From Methylibium sp965279545 (lineage in GTDB: Bacteria; Pseudomonadota; Gammaproteobacteria; Burkholderiales; Burkholderiaceae_C), in contig NZ_OZ257250.1 of NCBI RefSeq assembly GCF_965279545.1, positions 186,001-250,000 on the forward strand: a stretch of DNA of 64,000 bases, given 5' to 3'. The position numbers and the translations under genes were made by a program. The number at the start of each line of letters is the position of its first letter. Within the stretch, counting starts at the first letter, position 1. The notes beneath the pieces were generated by a model, which did no database searches, had not been told where the DNA came from, and saw only the letters and a list, made by a program, of their open reading frames with translations. Positions 32,178 through 42,168 of this stretch are shown one piece after another.

Positions 32178-33587
32178 ATGACAGAGACCAGTTGCATGCT
32201 CAAAGCAACCCTTGAAGTGCAACGCAGAGCGTTCCTGGAGCATCCCTATCCAAGCGTCGCGGAGCGCAGGGCGGACCTCACAGGTCTTCTGGCCTTCGTT
32301 CAGGATCATCGCGAGGGGATCATCTCGGCAATCAGCGCGGACTTCGGGCATCGGTCGAGGCACGAGACGATTCTGACTGACATAGGTCCGGTGGTCGCCG
32401 CGATCAAGCATGCGCTGAAGTCGCTAAAGGGTTGGACGCGAACCCAGCGTCGCGGGGTTGACCGGTTGGCCTACGGACTCGCGAGCAACAGGGTAACTCC
32501 ACAGCCCCTTGGTGTCGTCGGCGTGATCGTGCCCTGGAACTTTCCGCTCAACCTGTCGTTCGGCCCGCTGGCATGCGTCCTCGCCGCGGGCAACCGCGCC
32601 ATGGTGAAGATGAGTGAGAACTCTGCAGGTTTGTCGCGCCTCATTGTCGAACGGATGCCGAAGTACCTTCCCGCGCACAAGCTGCAGTTCTTCGCCGGCG
32701 CCAAGGGGCTGGGCAGCGCATTCGCCCAACTTCCGTTCGACCACCTCATGTTCACTGGCTCCAGCGCGACTGGGCGCTCGGTCATGTCGGCGGCGGCGCA
32801 GAACCTTTGTCCGGTGACGCTAGAACTGGGAGGGAAATCACCGGCGATCGTGACGGATGAATTCGACCTGCGAACAGCGGCTGAGCGAATTCTCTTTGCG
32901 AAGTATCTCAACGCTGGCCAAGTCTGCACAACGGTGGACTATGCGTTCGTACCCGAGCGTAGCGTCGAGAGCTTCGTCCAGTTGTCGTACGAAATCGTGC
33001 GCCGACGCTATCCGAGCCTCGACTCGCACGACTACACATCGGTCATTGACCGCAAGGCGTACGAGCGCCTGAAGGCTTGGCTCGATGAGGCGGCACAACA
33101 GGGCGCGCAAGTTCTTCCGCTGCTCGAAGGGCCAGCATTTGACGACGCGCGCCACCGAATGGCACCCCATCTCGTTCTGGGAGCACCTGACAACAGCACG
33201 CTGATGACCCGAGAAATCTTCGGGCCGATCCTTCCTCTTGTTGCCTACAAGAGTTTGGATCAGGTCATCAACTACATCAACGCGCGGCCCCGGCCATTGG
33301 CGCTATATCCATTCAGCAACCAGCGCAGCACCCAGGCGCGGATCCTGGAGCGTGTGATGTCAGGTGGCGTCTCAATCAACGATGCCGTGCTGCACGTGGC
33401 CCAGGAGGATCTGCCCTTCGGAGGCGTTGGCGAATCGGGGATGGGGCACTACCACGGCCACGAGGGCTTCTTGACCTTCTCGAAGCTGCGCCCGGTCTTC
33501 CATCAGGCACGGTGGTCGAGTCTCAGCGTGCTGATGCCGCCTTACGGGAAGTTGGCCGACCGGGTGCTGAACTTCATGACCCGCTAG
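32178..33587 (+). CDS. Coniferyl-aldehyde-dehydrogenase-type ALDH
   Basis: A 469-residue aldehyde dehydrogenase. NAD site and landmarks: GVVGVIVPWNFPLNLSFGPL (PWNFP), GNRAMVKMSENSAG, FTGSSATGRSVMSAA, the general base in TLELGGKSPAIV, and the catalytic Cys in LNAGQVCTTVDY. The C-terminal membrane-facing region (FHQARWSSLSVLMPPYGKLA) is like that of fatty-aldehyde and coniferyl aldehyde dehydrogenases (CalB). It would oxidise an aromatic or terpenoid aldehyde to the acid. Starts 62 bases after the SnoaL-like gene. Confidence 0.88.
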   Translation: MTETSCMLKATLEVQRRAFLEHPYPSVAERRADLTGLLAFVQDHREGIISAISADFGHRSRHETILTDIGPVVAAIKHALKSLKGWTRTQRRGVDRLAYGLASNRVTPQPLGVVGVIVPWNFPLNLSFGPLACVLAAGNRAMVKMSENSAGLSRLIVERMPKYLPAHKLQFFAGAKGLGSAFAQLPFDHLMFTGSSATGRSVMSAAAQNLCPVTLELGGKSPAIVTDEFDLRTAAERILFAKYLNAGQVCTTVDYAFVPERSVESFVQLSYEIVRRRYPSLDSHDYTSVIDRKAYERLKAWLDEAAQQGAQVLPLLEGPAFDDARHRMAPHLVLGAPDNSTLMTREIFGPILPLVAYKSLDQVINYINARPRPLALYPFSNQRSTQARILERVMSGGVSINDAVLHVAQEDLPFGGVGESGMGHYHGHEGFLTFSKLRPVFHQARWSSLSVLMPPYGKLADRVLNFMTR

Positions 33588-33654
33588 CACAGCGCTCGAT
33601 CCAAACAAAGCACGGTCCTATGGACCAGGCGACAAGCACAAGCAGGAGACATTC

Positions 33655-35556
33655 ATGACCAGTAGAAATAACACGTTTGCCGGCACAAGGTTCACCTGCG
33701 TCGCGATGGCGATCTTTGCGTGCATTGGGCATGCGCACGCCACTGACCTCGAACTGCCTGACGGGTGGTCCGGAACCCTGACCACGACCCTGGCGGTCGG
33801 TCAGAGTTGGCGCGCTCGGTCTGCTGATCGCCTCCTGTACTCCGCAGCAGACGGTGCTGTCCGTGGCCTCACCGGAGATCGCGCGGGCCTGGGTGGATCG
33901 ACAACGGACTCGGGCAACCTGAACTACGACAGGGGAGACACCTTCTCCCAAGTCGCCAAGTTCACGAGTGATCTGTCCTTGGCGAAGGCGGACAGAGGCG
34001 GCTTTCTCCGACTCCGCGGTTGGTACGACAACGCGCTCATCAACAACGATGTTCCTTTCGGAAGCCAGGGGCAGCGTCCAACGCCATACGTACCTGGCAA
34101 GTTGAGCGACTCGGGCCTGGACAGGACGGACCGGTTCAAGGCCATCCAGGTGATGGACGCGTATGTGTACTCGGGCTTCGACGTCGGTGGGCTTCCTCTT
34201 CAATTGAAGGTGGGCAATCAGGTCTTGAACTGGGGTGAGAGTCTGTTCACGCTGGGAATCAACCAGAGCATGCCCATCGACCTGGGGGCGGCAAATCGCG
34301 GCGCCGGCACCGAAATTAAGGAATTCCTTCTGCCAGTGCCGATGGTGTACGCGAACCTCGGGCTGAGCGGAGGCATGTCGGTCGAAGGCTTCTGGCAGTT
34401 TGGCTCTGCGCGCTACGCCGTTCCTGGCTGTGGGCAGTACTTCGGTGTCAACGAAAACGCCATCGCGCCGAACGTCGGGCGGTGCAACGTGGGCGCGACC
34501 ATCGCCGGCAGCAATCCGGCCGCTATCCAGAACGGCCTGTACCTGCCTCAGGTCAACGGATCGAAGCCGGAGAGGAGCGGTCAGTTTGGCCTGGCAATGC
34601 GATTCCCGGTCAAGGCCCTCGACACCGAGTTCGGTCTCTATGCGCAGCGCGTCGTGCCTCGCACGCCAATCATCAGCGCCATTACCGGGACGACGACAGC
34701 CAACGGCAGCCCTGCCCAACAGGCCATCCTGCAGTCTGCCGGTCTGGCGATGGCCGTGAAGGCCTTTGAGCCCCTCGGCATGACCTCCGGAGAAGCAGTC
34801 TGGGAGTACCCCGGGCACATGAAGATCTTCGGAGTCAGCGCAACGACGACGATCGGTGGTTGGTCGACGGGCGCCGAGCTGAGCTACAAGAAGGACGTAC
34901 CAGCCCAGATCAACGGCAACGACCTGCTCGTGGGTCTTGTCGGGGGCGCAGGCCCTTTGGTGGCAGACCCACGGTACGCAGCGGCGATTCAGGGCGTCGG
35001 CAACCTTTATCACGGCTACGACCTGTTCAACGTGACGCAGTTCCAGGTGAACGCCGTGCGGCTGTTCCCCGGGGTTCTGGGCGCACAGAACCTGACGGTC
35101 GCGGGCGAGTTCGCCATGCAGAGGAACAACGTGCCGGACTTCCGTGACGGTGGCCTGCGCTACGGCCGGGCCTTCATCTTCGGCAACGGCGCGCATCCGC
35201 TTCTGGGGGGCGGTACCTGCTTCGCGGGCAACCCGCAGCCGGATGGCTGCCAGAACGAAGGCTACATCACAAGATTCGCTGCGGGCATCAACCTGCTCAT
35301 GGCGCTGACCTACAACCAGGTATTCGGAAGCGGTGTGACAGCCACCGGAAAACTCTATCTCAAGCGCGACCTGAAGGGCAACTCCATCGACGGTCAGTTC
35401 GTCGAGGATCGCGGAACGGTTGCACTAGGGCTGAGCCTGGACTTCAGCAAACGGTTCGCGCTTGATCTCAGCTACGTGACGTTCAACCACTCGGCGAAAT
35501 TCGATCCGATGCGCGATCGGGATTTCTACTCCGTCGCTCTTTCTACCAAGTTCTGA
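33655..35556 (+). CDS. DUF1302 outer-membrane protein
   Basis: A 633-residue protein with a signal peptide (TCVAMAIFACIGHAHA, cleavage after about residue 29) and a body typical of DUF1302: alternating beta strands, LELPDGWSGTLTTTLAVGQS, WYDNALINNDVPFGSQGQRP and FDVGGLPLQLKVGNQVLNWG. The last residues (YSVALSTKF) end in Phe, as for barrels inserted by BamA. Such proteins are found with DUF1329 and RND transporters in clusters for degradation of hydrophobic compounds. Probably an outer-membrane porin for the substrate. Confidence 0.88.
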   Translation: MTSRNNTFAGTRFTCVAMAIFACIGHAHATDLELPDGWSGTLTTTLAVGQSWRARSADRLLYSAADGAVRGLTGDRAGLGGSTTDSGNLNYDRGDTFSQVAKFTSDLSLAKADRGGFLRLRGWYDNALINNDVPFGSQGQRPTPYVPGKLSDSGLDRTDRFKAIQVMDAYVYSGFDVGGLPLQLKVGNQVLNWGESLFTLGINQSMPIDLGAANRGAGTEIKEFLLPVPMVYANLGLSGGMSVEGFWQFGSARYAVPGCGQYFGVNENAIAPNVGRCNVGATIAGSNPAAIQNGLYLPQVNGSKPERSGQFGLAMRFPVKALDTEFGLYAQRVVPRTPIISAITGTTTANGSPAQQAILQSAGLAMAVKAFEPLGMTSGEAVWEYPGHMKIFGVSATTTIGGWSTGAELSYKKDVPAQINGNDLLVGLVGGAGPLVADPRYAAAIQGVGNLYHGYDLFNVTQFQVNAVRLFPGVLGAQNLTVAGEFAMQRNNVPDFRDGGLRYGRAFIFGNGAHPLLGGGTCFAGNPQPDGCQNEGYITRFAAGINLLMALTYNQVFGSGVTATGKLYLKRDLKGNSIDGQFVEDRGTVALGLSLDFSKRFALDLSYVTFNHSAKFDPMRDRDFYSVALSTKF

Positions 35557-35591
35557 CGCGGACCACGCAGCGCTCCAAGAGGAAAGTCACC

Positions 35592-36938
35592 ATGAACAAC
35601 ATCGCATTCCGTGTTTCCGCAACCGCGGCAATCCTTCTGGCTTTGGGATCGGTCTCGGCGGCCCCCGCTGCCGCCGACCTTGCGAAGCTTGGTGGCGAAC
35701 TCACGCCGACCGGCGCCGAGACGGCAGCAAGCGCCGACGGACTCGTGCCCGCCTGGACCGGTGGCCTGGCCTCCCCTCCGGCTGGCTTTGTCTCAGGCAA
35801 GGGCTACGTTGACCCGTTTGCGTCGGACAAGCCGCTCTACACCATCACCAAAGCGAACGCTGCTCAGTACAAGGAGTTGCTGCCGCTCGGAGCGCAGGCG
35901 CTGCTGGCCAGGGGCGAATCATTCAAGATGGTGGTCTATCCATCGCATCGCACCGCGGCGCTGCCGGCTGCCATCGCCCACAAGGTCAAGGAGCAGGCTG
36001 CCAAGATCGAACTCCAGGGGTTTGGACCCGTCAACGTTGCAGGCTCGACCACGCCGTTCCCGCTCCCGAAGTCGGGGTTGGAGGTGATCTGGAACCACAA
36101 CCTGCGCTATCTCGGCGGTGGGATCGAGCGAACCTATGCGTCGTTCCCGGTGCGGGCCAATGGCGACAGCTACGCCATCAAGGTTGTCGAGCGCCGAGTC
36201 TTCTCCCAGAACATGGACGCGCCCGAGCCGAATCGGCTTCTGTACTTTGTCTCGAGCATTGTGGCGCCCGCGGCCATGACGGGGGGCACTACGTTGGTCC
36301 ACGAGCCTCTGGATCAGGTGAAGGAAGCGCGCTCGGCCTGGGTCTACAACGCCGGTCAGCGAAGGGTGCGACGGGCGCCTGATCTGGCATACGACTCGGT
36401 CACGGACGACACGGAAGGCATGCGGTTCGTGGACCAGTACGACGCATTCAACGGCGCGCCCGATCGCTTTGACTTCAAGCTGGTGGGCAAGAAGGCCATG
36501 CTGGTGCCGTACAACGCGTACAAGCTTCTGGACAAGTCGGTTCCCTACGCCAGCATCGTCAAGCCCGGCTCGCCGAACCCCGAACTGATGCGCTACGAGG
36601 TGCACCGTGTCTGGGTGGTCGATGCCACGCTCAAGGCCGGCCAGAAGCACGCCTTCTCCCGCCGGACTTTCTACGTCGACGAGGACAGCTGGAGCGTGCT
36701 CTGGGAGGACGCATACGATGCTCGTGGCGGCCTATGGCGGGTTGGTGTTCATCCGGTGGTGCAGTTCTACGACGCCAACGTGATGTGGTACGCGGTCAAT
36801 ATCTGGCACGACCTGTCGAACGGGGGTTACTTCATCGCCGCGCTCGGCGGCCAGGAAGCACCGCCCAGGTTCAACATCAAGGGCAAGCTGGCCGACTTCC
36901 AGCCCGACGCCATGCGCCGCAGCGGCGCCAGCCAATAG
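35592..36938 (+). CDS. DUF1329 secreted/lipoprotein-like protein
   Basis: A 448-residue protein with a Sec signal (ATAAILLALGSVSAAPAAA) and DUF1329 sequence: LGGELTPTGAETAASADGLV, IPAWTGGL-type repeat (VPAWTGGLASPPAGF), YPSHRTAALPAAIAHK, and RTFYVDEDSWSVLWEDAYDA. The family is related to the LolA/LolB fold and may shuttle a hydrophobic ligand across the periplasm. It follows the DUF1302 gene by 35 bases; the pair is almost always adjacent. Confidence 0.9.
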   Translation: MNNIAFRVSATAAILLALGSVSAAPAAADLAKLGGELTPTGAETAASADGLVPAWTGGLASPPAGFVSGKGYVDPFASDKPLYTITKANAAQYKELLPLGAQALLARGESFKMVVYPSHRTAALPAAIAHKVKEQAAKIELQGFGPVNVAGSTTPFPLPKSGLEVIWNHNLRYLGGGIERTYASFPVRANGDSYAIKVVERRVFSQNMDAPEPNRLLYFVSSIVAPAAMTGGTTLVHEPLDQVKEARSAWVYNAGQRRVRRAPDLAYDSVTDDTEGMRFVDQYDAFNGAPDRFDFKLVGKKAMLVPYNAYKLLDKSVPYASIVKPGSPNPELMRYEVHRVWVVDATLKAGQKHAFSRRTFYVDEDSWSVLWEDAYDARGGLWRVGVHPVVQFYDANVMWYAVNIWHDLSNGGYFIAALGGQEAPPRFNIKGKLADFQPDAMRRSGASQ

Positions 36939-36968
36939 ATCCGCGCTTTGCCTCGGAGGGATGCAACC

Positions 36969-37961
36969 ATGCAAACGGGCAAGTGGAAGTCACTGAGCTT
37001 GGCGCTGGCACTGCTGGCGGCGTGCGCACAGATTGCTGGCGCCCAGGGGCCGGGCGGGCCTGCGACGTCGAGCAGCGGTGGGCCATCGCCGCTGCGCGCA
37101 GATCGCACCCTGTTGATGGATGCGGTTCGCCTGGGTCCACGCCTTGTGGCGGTGGGCGAGCGCGGTATGGTTTGGTCTTCCAACGATCGCGGCGCGACCT
37201 GGAGCGCGCACCGCACGCCGACCACACGCACGCTCACGGCGCTGGCCTTCAACAAGGGCGGTATTGGACTGGCCGTCGGTCACGGGGGAACTCTGCTGCG
37301 CAGCGCCGACGGCGGCGACAACTGGCAACTTATCGACCTGACCAGTTTCGTTGGCCGGGACTCTCTGCTGGGGGTGACCTGGCTTACGGAGTCGCGCGTC
37401 GCGGCCTATGGCGCCTTCGGCCTGTATCTGGTGAGCGACGACGAGGGACGGACCTGGAAGCGCAAGCAGGTCATCGAAGCCGAATTCGACCGCCACATCT
37501 CCAGGGTGGAGTCGGTGGGCCGCAGGCAACTGTTGGTGGGTGAGTCCTCGGTGCTTGCGCTGTCCGACGATGGGGTGCAGTGGAAGCGCGTGGCTTCGCC
37601 GTACCAAGGCTCATGGTTCGGCGCGCTGGCTTCTCCGACGGGGGCCGTACTTCTATACGGCATGCGTGGCCATGTCTACCGATCGGAAGATGGCGGCGTC
37701 ACGTGGGTGGCCTCGGGCTTCGTGGACGAACGCTCGGTGATGGGTGGCTGCGTTCTGGAAGACGGGCGCATCGTGCTGGTGGGCACGTCGGGCATGGTGC
37801 AGGTCAGCGGTGACGACGGGCGCAGCTTTCAGCCCGAAGGAAGCGTGGGCGGCGGCGGCGACCTCGCGCAGGTTTTGGCCTTGGGCGGGAATCGCCTGCT
37901 GATGGTGGGCGAACAGGGCGCGCGCGTGGCTTCGCTCGGCGAACGCAGGGTTTCACCGTGA
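36969..37961 (+). CDS. YCF48/BNR-repeat exported protein
   Basis: A 330-residue protein with a signal peptide (LALALLAACAQIAGA) and five to six BNR/YCF48 blades: GERGMVWSSNDRGATWSAH, GHGGTLLRSADGGDNWQLID, SDDEGRTWKRKQV, RGHVYRSEDGGVTWVASGFV and TSGMVQVSGDDGRSFQPEGS. The fold is a beta propeller as in photosystem II assembly factor Hcf136. Such genes accompany DUF1302/DUF1329/RND clusters and probably act as periplasmic assembly or docking factors. The TGA overlaps the exporter ATG. Confidence 0.88.
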   Translation: MQTGKWKSLSLALALLAACAQIAGAQGPGGPATSSSGGPSPLRADRTLLMDAVRLGPRLVAVGERGMVWSSNDRGATWSAHRTPTTRTLTALAFNKGGIGLAVGHGGTLLRSADGGDNWQLIDLTSFVGRDSLLGVTWLTESRVAAYGAFGLYLVSDDEGRTWKRKQVIEAEFDRHISRVESVGRRQLLVGESSVLALSDDGVQWKRVASPYQGSWFGALASPTGAVLLYGMRGHVYRSEDGGVTWVASGFVDERSVMGGCVLEDGRIVLVGTSGMVQVSGDDGRSFQPEGSVGGGGDLAQVLALGGNRLLMVGEQGARVASLGERRVSP

Positions 37962-40384
37962 TGTCCACGACCCAAGGTAAGTTCGGCAAGACCCACGCCG
38001 ACTCCGGTGCGCACGCTGGCGCGGTTTCCACCTGGATGCGGACCAGCGCCGAGTTCATCTTCGGCCACCGCTTGGCGCTGCTGCTGGCCTTCGTCGCCCT
38101 GACGCTACTGCTGGGCGTGAGCGCTGCGCGGTTGCAGGTCTCGGCTGGATTTTCGAAGATGCTTCCGCTGCAGCATGAGTACATGCGTACCTTCAGCGAG
38201 TACGCCGGCACCTTTGGCGGTGCCAACAAGATCGTGCTGTCGCTGAAGACGCGGCGCGGCGACATCTATACCGACGAATTCATCAAGACCCTGCGCGCGC
38301 TAACCGAAGAGGTGTTCTTCATCCCGGGCGTGGAACGTGGATCGGTCACGTCGCTCGTTACTCCAAATGTGCGCTACACCGAAGTAGTCGAAGACGGCTT
38401 TCGAGGCGGCGTGCTCGTGCCCTCCAGCTACGACGGTTCGCCTGCGGCCCTAGCGCAGGTGCGCGCGGCCACGCTGAAGTCCGACTGGGTGGGCCGCATC
38501 GTCGCTGCCGATCAGACAGCGGCGATGGTGGTTGCCGCGCTGCAGGAGCGCGACCCCGAAACCGGCCAGCATCCGGACCTGCAGGCCGTGGGCCGCAAGC
38601 TCGAAGACATCCGCCGCCGATACGAACACGGCGACATGCAGGTGCAGATCATCGGCTTCGCCAAGGCTATTGGCGATGTGGCCGACGGCGCTTCGGGCGT
38701 GGTCAAGTATTTCGCCCTCGCCTTCGTCATCACCGCGGCACTGCTGTACGCCTATTGCGGTTCGGCCATGCTCAGCGGATACGCATTGGTCTGCGCGCTC
38801 ATCCCGGTGGTCTGGCTGCTGGGGCTGCTGCCGCTTCTCGGGCTGGCCCTGGACCCGATGTCCATCCTCGTGCCTTTCCTGATCTTCGCGATCGCGGTGT
38901 CGCACGCGGTGCAGATGATCAACGCCTGGAAGGCCGAGGCCCTGGCAGGACAGGATGGCGTGAGCGCTTCGCGGCGCAGCTTCGAGCGTCTGTTCGTGCC
39001 CGGCGCGGTGGCGCTGCTGGCCAATGCGCTGGGCTTCGTGGTGATCGCATTCGTGCGCATTGAGATGGTCAGGGAACTCACCATCACTGCCACTTTGGGT
39101 GTCACGGTCATGGTCCTGACCAACAAGATCCTGCTGCCCATCTTGCTGTCCTTCCAGAGCTTCAGCGAGGCGCAGGTGAGCAAGTTGCAGAGCCGCAGCT
39201 CTGCGGGCCAAGGCCTGTGGCCGCGCCTCGGCGCCTTGGCCCAGCGCAAACCGGCCGGCGTGGCCGTCGTCCTGGCGCTGCTCGCGGCCGCGGCCGGCTG
39301 GCAGGTGGCCAGTGGCCTGAAGGTTGGTGACTTGGGCACGGGCGTGCCCGAGCTTCGCCCTGATGCCCGCTACAACCGCGACTTCCAAGCCATTGCGCAC
39401 GACTACGCCATCGGGCTGGACGTGCTGCAGGTCATTGCCGAAGGCCGCCCGGACAGCGAGGCGCCGTGTGTCGAACCCTCGGTGCTCGACCGACTGGAGG
39501 AGTTCGAATTCCAGATGCGCCAGACCGATGGCGTGGCTGCTGTGCGCAGCATTGCTGGGCTGGTGAAGAAGGTTCAGCAGACCTACGGCGAGACCTTCGT
39601 CAAGTGGCGCATGATCCCCGAAGACAAGGCGCAACTAGGTCAGGGCGCGCGAGTGGCCAATGGGCTGGGCAATGAGTTCGTCAGTTCGGGCTGCAAGGCG
39701 ATGGTGGTGTCCATCTTCACCAACGACCACGAGGCGGCCACCATCGCCCACATCGTCGAGCGCATCAAGGCGTTCAAGGCGAGCGGCGGCGACACGGACC
39801 GAGTGACCTTCCGTCTGGCCGCAGGCAACGTGGGCGTGATGGCGGCTACCAACGAGGTGGTGGCCGCCGCCGACAAGTACGTCAACCTGGCGCTGTTTGC
39901 CACCGTCAGCCTACTGTGCTTGGCGATGTTCCGTTCCTGGCGCGTCACGCTGTGCATCATTCTGCCGTTGGCGCTAGTGACGCTGCTGTGCAACGCCGTG
40001 ATGGTGGCGCTGGGGATCGGCGTCAAGGTCAACACGCTGCCGGTGGTGGCGCTGGGTGTGGGCGTGGGCGTCGACTACGGCATCTACCTGTTCGAGAGCA
40101 TGGCCCACGCGATGCGCCAGCGCGCCGACATTTCGCTGCGCGACGCCTTTGTCGAGGCCTTGCGGCAGCGTGGCACGGCTTCAGTGTTCACGGCGGTGAC
40201 GATGACATTGTCGGTGGCCACCTGGGCGCTGTCGGCGCTGAAGTTCCAGGGCGACATGGGGATCCTGTTGGCCTTCATGTTCCTGGTGAACCTATTGGGC
40301 GCCATTTTGCTGGTGCCGGCGCTCGCGGCCTGGCTCATCGACCCGGCGACGCGGCAACGGCTGGCGTCGGCGTCCTCTGCATGA
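37958..40384 (+). CDS. RND/MMPL-superfamily exporter
   Basis: The 808-residue protein has the two-lobe RND topology with 12 predicted membrane segments: segment 1 ALLLAFVALTLLLGVSAARL, then a large periplasmic loop, a five-helix bundle (ALAFVITAALLYAYCGSAML onward), a second loop, and the final bundle (VNLALFATVSLLCLAMFRSW on). It belongs to the hydrophobe/amphiphile exporter type annotated as MMPL. It would move lipid-like molecules across the inner membrane, together with the YCF48, DUF1329 and DUF1302 proteins encoded just before it. Confidence 0.9.
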   Translation: MMSTTQGKFGKTHADSGAHAGAVSTWMRTSAEFIFGHRLALLLAFVALTLLLGVSAARLQVSAGFSKMLPLQHEYMRTFSEYAGTFGGANKIVLSLKTRRGDIYTDEFIKTLRALTEEVFFIPGVERGSVTSLVTPNVRYTEVVEDGFRGGVLVPSSYDGSPAALAQVRAATLKSDWVGRIVAADQTAAMVVAALQERDPETGQHPDLQAVGRKLEDIRRRYEHGDMQVQIIGFAKAIGDVADGASGVVKYFALAFVITAALLYAYCGSAMLSGYALVCALIPVVWLLGLLPLLGLALDPMSILVPFLIFAIAVSHAVQMINAWKAEALAGQDGVSASRRSFERLFVPGAVALLANALGFVVIAFVRIEMVRELTITATLGVTVMVLTNKILLPILLSFQSFSEAQVSKLQSRSSAGQGLWPRLGALAQRKPAGVAVVLALLAAAAGWQVASGLKVGDLGTGVPELRPDARYNRDFQAIAHDYAIGLDVLQVIAEGRPDSEAPCVEPSVLDRLEEFEFQMRQTDGVAAVRSIAGLVKKVQQTYGETFVKWRMIPEDKAQLGQGARVANGLGNEFVSSGCKAMVVSIFTNDHEAATIAHIVERIKAFKASGGDTDRVTFRLAAGNVGVMAATNEVVAAADKYVNLALFATVSLLCLAMFRSWRVTLCIILPLALVTLLCNAVMVALGIGVKVNTLPVVALGVGVGVDYGIYLFESMAHAMRQRADISLRDAFVEALRQRGTASVFTAVTMTLSVATWALSALKFQGDMGILLAFMFLVNLLGAILLVPALAAWLIDPATRQRLASASSA

Positions 40385-40405
40385 ATTTTGATCTCGGGAG
40401 CATCA

Positions 40406-40867
40406 ATGCCGATTTGCAAACTGGCGCACTTTTCAATCCGCACCGTCGATGTCGAAGCGTCCAAGCGTTTCTATGTCGAAGTACTTGGCTTCATTGAAGG
40501 CTATCGTCCTCCGTTCAATTTTCCCGGCGCTTGGTTGTACCGCGGCGGCGACGAGGCCGAGTACGGCATCGTCCACATCATCGGCCAGCAGCCCGGCCAC
40601 GCCAGTGGCCTGTCGGAGTACCTTGGCGCGCGCGGTGCGCAGGAACTGCGGGGCGGCGCCGCAGTGGATCACTTGGCCTTCTTCGCCACAGACCTGGGGC
40701 AGATGCAGCGTCGCTTGCGCGGCCAGGGCGTTCCCTTTCGCGAACGCACGGTGCCTGGCCTGGGTCTGCACCAGGTCTTCTTCGAAGATCCGTCGGGCGT
40801 CACCATCGAGCTGAACTTCCCGGCCCAGCAGACCGACGCCAGCGGCAGCCTCGCTGCGCCCGCCTGA
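40406..40867 (+). CDS. VOC-family (glyoxalase/dioxygenase fold) protein
   Basis: A 153-residue protein: KLAHFSIRTVDVEASKRFYV (His ligand), RGGAAVDHLAFFATDLGQMQ (second His) and LHQVFFEDPSGVTIELNFPA (Glu ligand), the metal-site pattern of the vicinal oxygen chelate fold. Possible activities are isomerase, lyase or dioxygenase. The ATG at 40406 has GGGAG upstream; a TTG six codons earlier is less likely. It lies between the exporter and the Old Yellow Enzyme gene. Confidence 0.88.
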   Translation: MPICKLAHFSIRTVDVEASKRFYVEVLGFIEGYRPPFNFPGAWLYRGGDEAEYGIVHIIGQQPGHASGLSEYLGARGAQELRGGAAVDHLAFFATDLGQMQRRLRGQGVPFRERTVPGLGLHQVFFEDPSGVTIELNFPAQQTDASGSLAAPA

Positions 40868-40896
40868 GCCTTCCCACTCCCAATGCGCCCGACGCC

Positions 40897-42168
40897 ATGA
40901 GCACACCGCTTTCCAAACCCCTGTCGCTTCCCTGCGGCGCCAAGCTGTCCAACCGCCTGTGCAAGTCGGCGATGAGCGAAGGTCTTGCCGACGCCAACCA
41001 GCATTCCACGCCGCGCCTAGAACAGCTGTACCGAACCTGGGCCCAATGCGGTGCCGGGCTGCTGCTGTCGGGTAATGTCCAGGTCGACCGGCTGCACCTG
41101 GAACGGCCGGGCAACGTCGTCATCCACGACCGCTCCGGCTTGGAGGCCCTGAAGCGCCTGGCGGCAGTCGGCAAGTCGGGCGGCGCGCACTTCTGGCCGC
41201 AACTCGCGCACACCGGGCGTCAGGTGATCAAGGAGATCAACCCGTGCCCGATGGCGCCCTCGGTGGTCGAGGTGGATCCGCCGCGCGGGCTGCCCATTTC
41301 CTTTGCCCCGCCCCGCGAGATGACCGAGGACGACATCGCCAACGTGATCGAGCAGTTCCGCTTCGCAGCCGGCCAGGTGCGTGAAGCCGGCTTCACGGGC
41401 ATCGAGTTCCACGCCGCACACGGCTATCTGTTCTCGCAGTTCCTCAGCCCGCGCACCAATCTGCGAAAGGACGCTTGGGGTGGTTCCTTGGTCAACCGGG
41501 CCCGATTGCTGCTGGAGACGCTCAAGGCCGTGCGCGTTGTCGTGGGGCCGGACTTCCCCATCGGCATCAAGCTGAATTCGTCCGACTTCCAGAAGGGCGG
41601 CTTCACCAATGCAGAGTGCGTGGAACTGGTCGGCCTGCTCAATCACAGTTCGCTCGATCTGCTGGAGTTGTCGGGCGGCTCCCTGGAGCAGCCTAAGCTG
41701 GTCGGTGTGACCCTCAAGGACGAGGGCGAGGACGGCCGACGCCCAGGCAACGCCAGCGCCGTGCAGCGCGAGGCCTACTTCCTCGACTTTGCCGCCAAAG
41801 TCAAGAAGGTGGCGCGCATGCCGGTCATGGTCACCGGCGGCTTCCGCAGCAAGGCCGGCATGGAGGCGGCGCTGGCTGCGGGCGAGTTGGATGTGGTCGG
41901 CATAGGGCGCCCGCTGGTGGCCGACCCCCGCGCCGCCCACAGGCTGCTCAACGGCGAGGCCGAGGTGGCGGCAACGCCCGAGAAGAACATCGACGTCTTC
42001 AAGCTCATGCCCTGGCTCAATGTGCAGCTCAACCGCCTGGGTGGTGGCCTGCAGCCCGACCTGGCCATGAGCGGCGACGAAGCCGTGGGTATCTTTATGC
42101 AGGCCGAAGGTAGGGTTCTGAGCGACTTGATGTCCGGGCCGGCCGCGACCCGCGAGAGTTCGGCATGA
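40897..42168 (+). CDS. Old Yellow Enzyme-family NADH:flavin oxidoreductase
   Basis: A 423-residue FMN enzyme: LCKSAMSEGLADANQ, WPQLAHTGRQVIKEIN, FTGIEFHAAHGYLFSQFLSP (substrate-binding His pair), RTNLRKDAWGGSLVNRARL, VMVTGGFRSKAGMEAALAAG and VVGIGRPLVADPRAA (FMN phosphate site). It probably reduces an activated C=C bond or demethylates in a pathway step. It lacks the iron-sulfur and FAD/NAD extension of 2,4-dienoyl-CoA reductase. Its stop overlaps the ATG of the ferredoxin oxidoreductase gene by four bases. Confidence 0.9.
   Translation: MSTPLSKPLSLPCGAKLSNRLCKSAMSEGLADANQHSTPRLEQLYRTWAQCGAGLLLSGNVQVDRLHLERPGNVVIHDRSGLEALKRLAAVGKSGGAHFWPQLAHTGRQVIKEINPCPMAPSVVEVDPPRGLPISFAPPREMTEDDIANVIEQFRFAAGQVREAGFTGIEFHAAHGYLFSQFLSPRTNLRKDAWGGSLVNRARLLLETLKAVRVVVGPDFPIGIKLNSSDFQKGGFTNAECVELVGLLNHSSLDLLELSGGSLEQPKLVGVTLKDEGEDGRRPGNASAVQREAYFLDFAAKVKKVARMPVMVTGGFRSKAGMEAALAAGELDVVGIGRPLVADPRAAHRLLNGEAEVAATPEKNIDVFKLMPWLNVQLNRLGGGLQPDLAMSGDEAVGIFMQAEGRVLSDLMSGPAATRESSA

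Noticed and set aside
33574..35196. Minus-strand frame opposite the DUF1302 gene
   Set aside because: Antisense of a gene with a signal peptide and barrel pattern.
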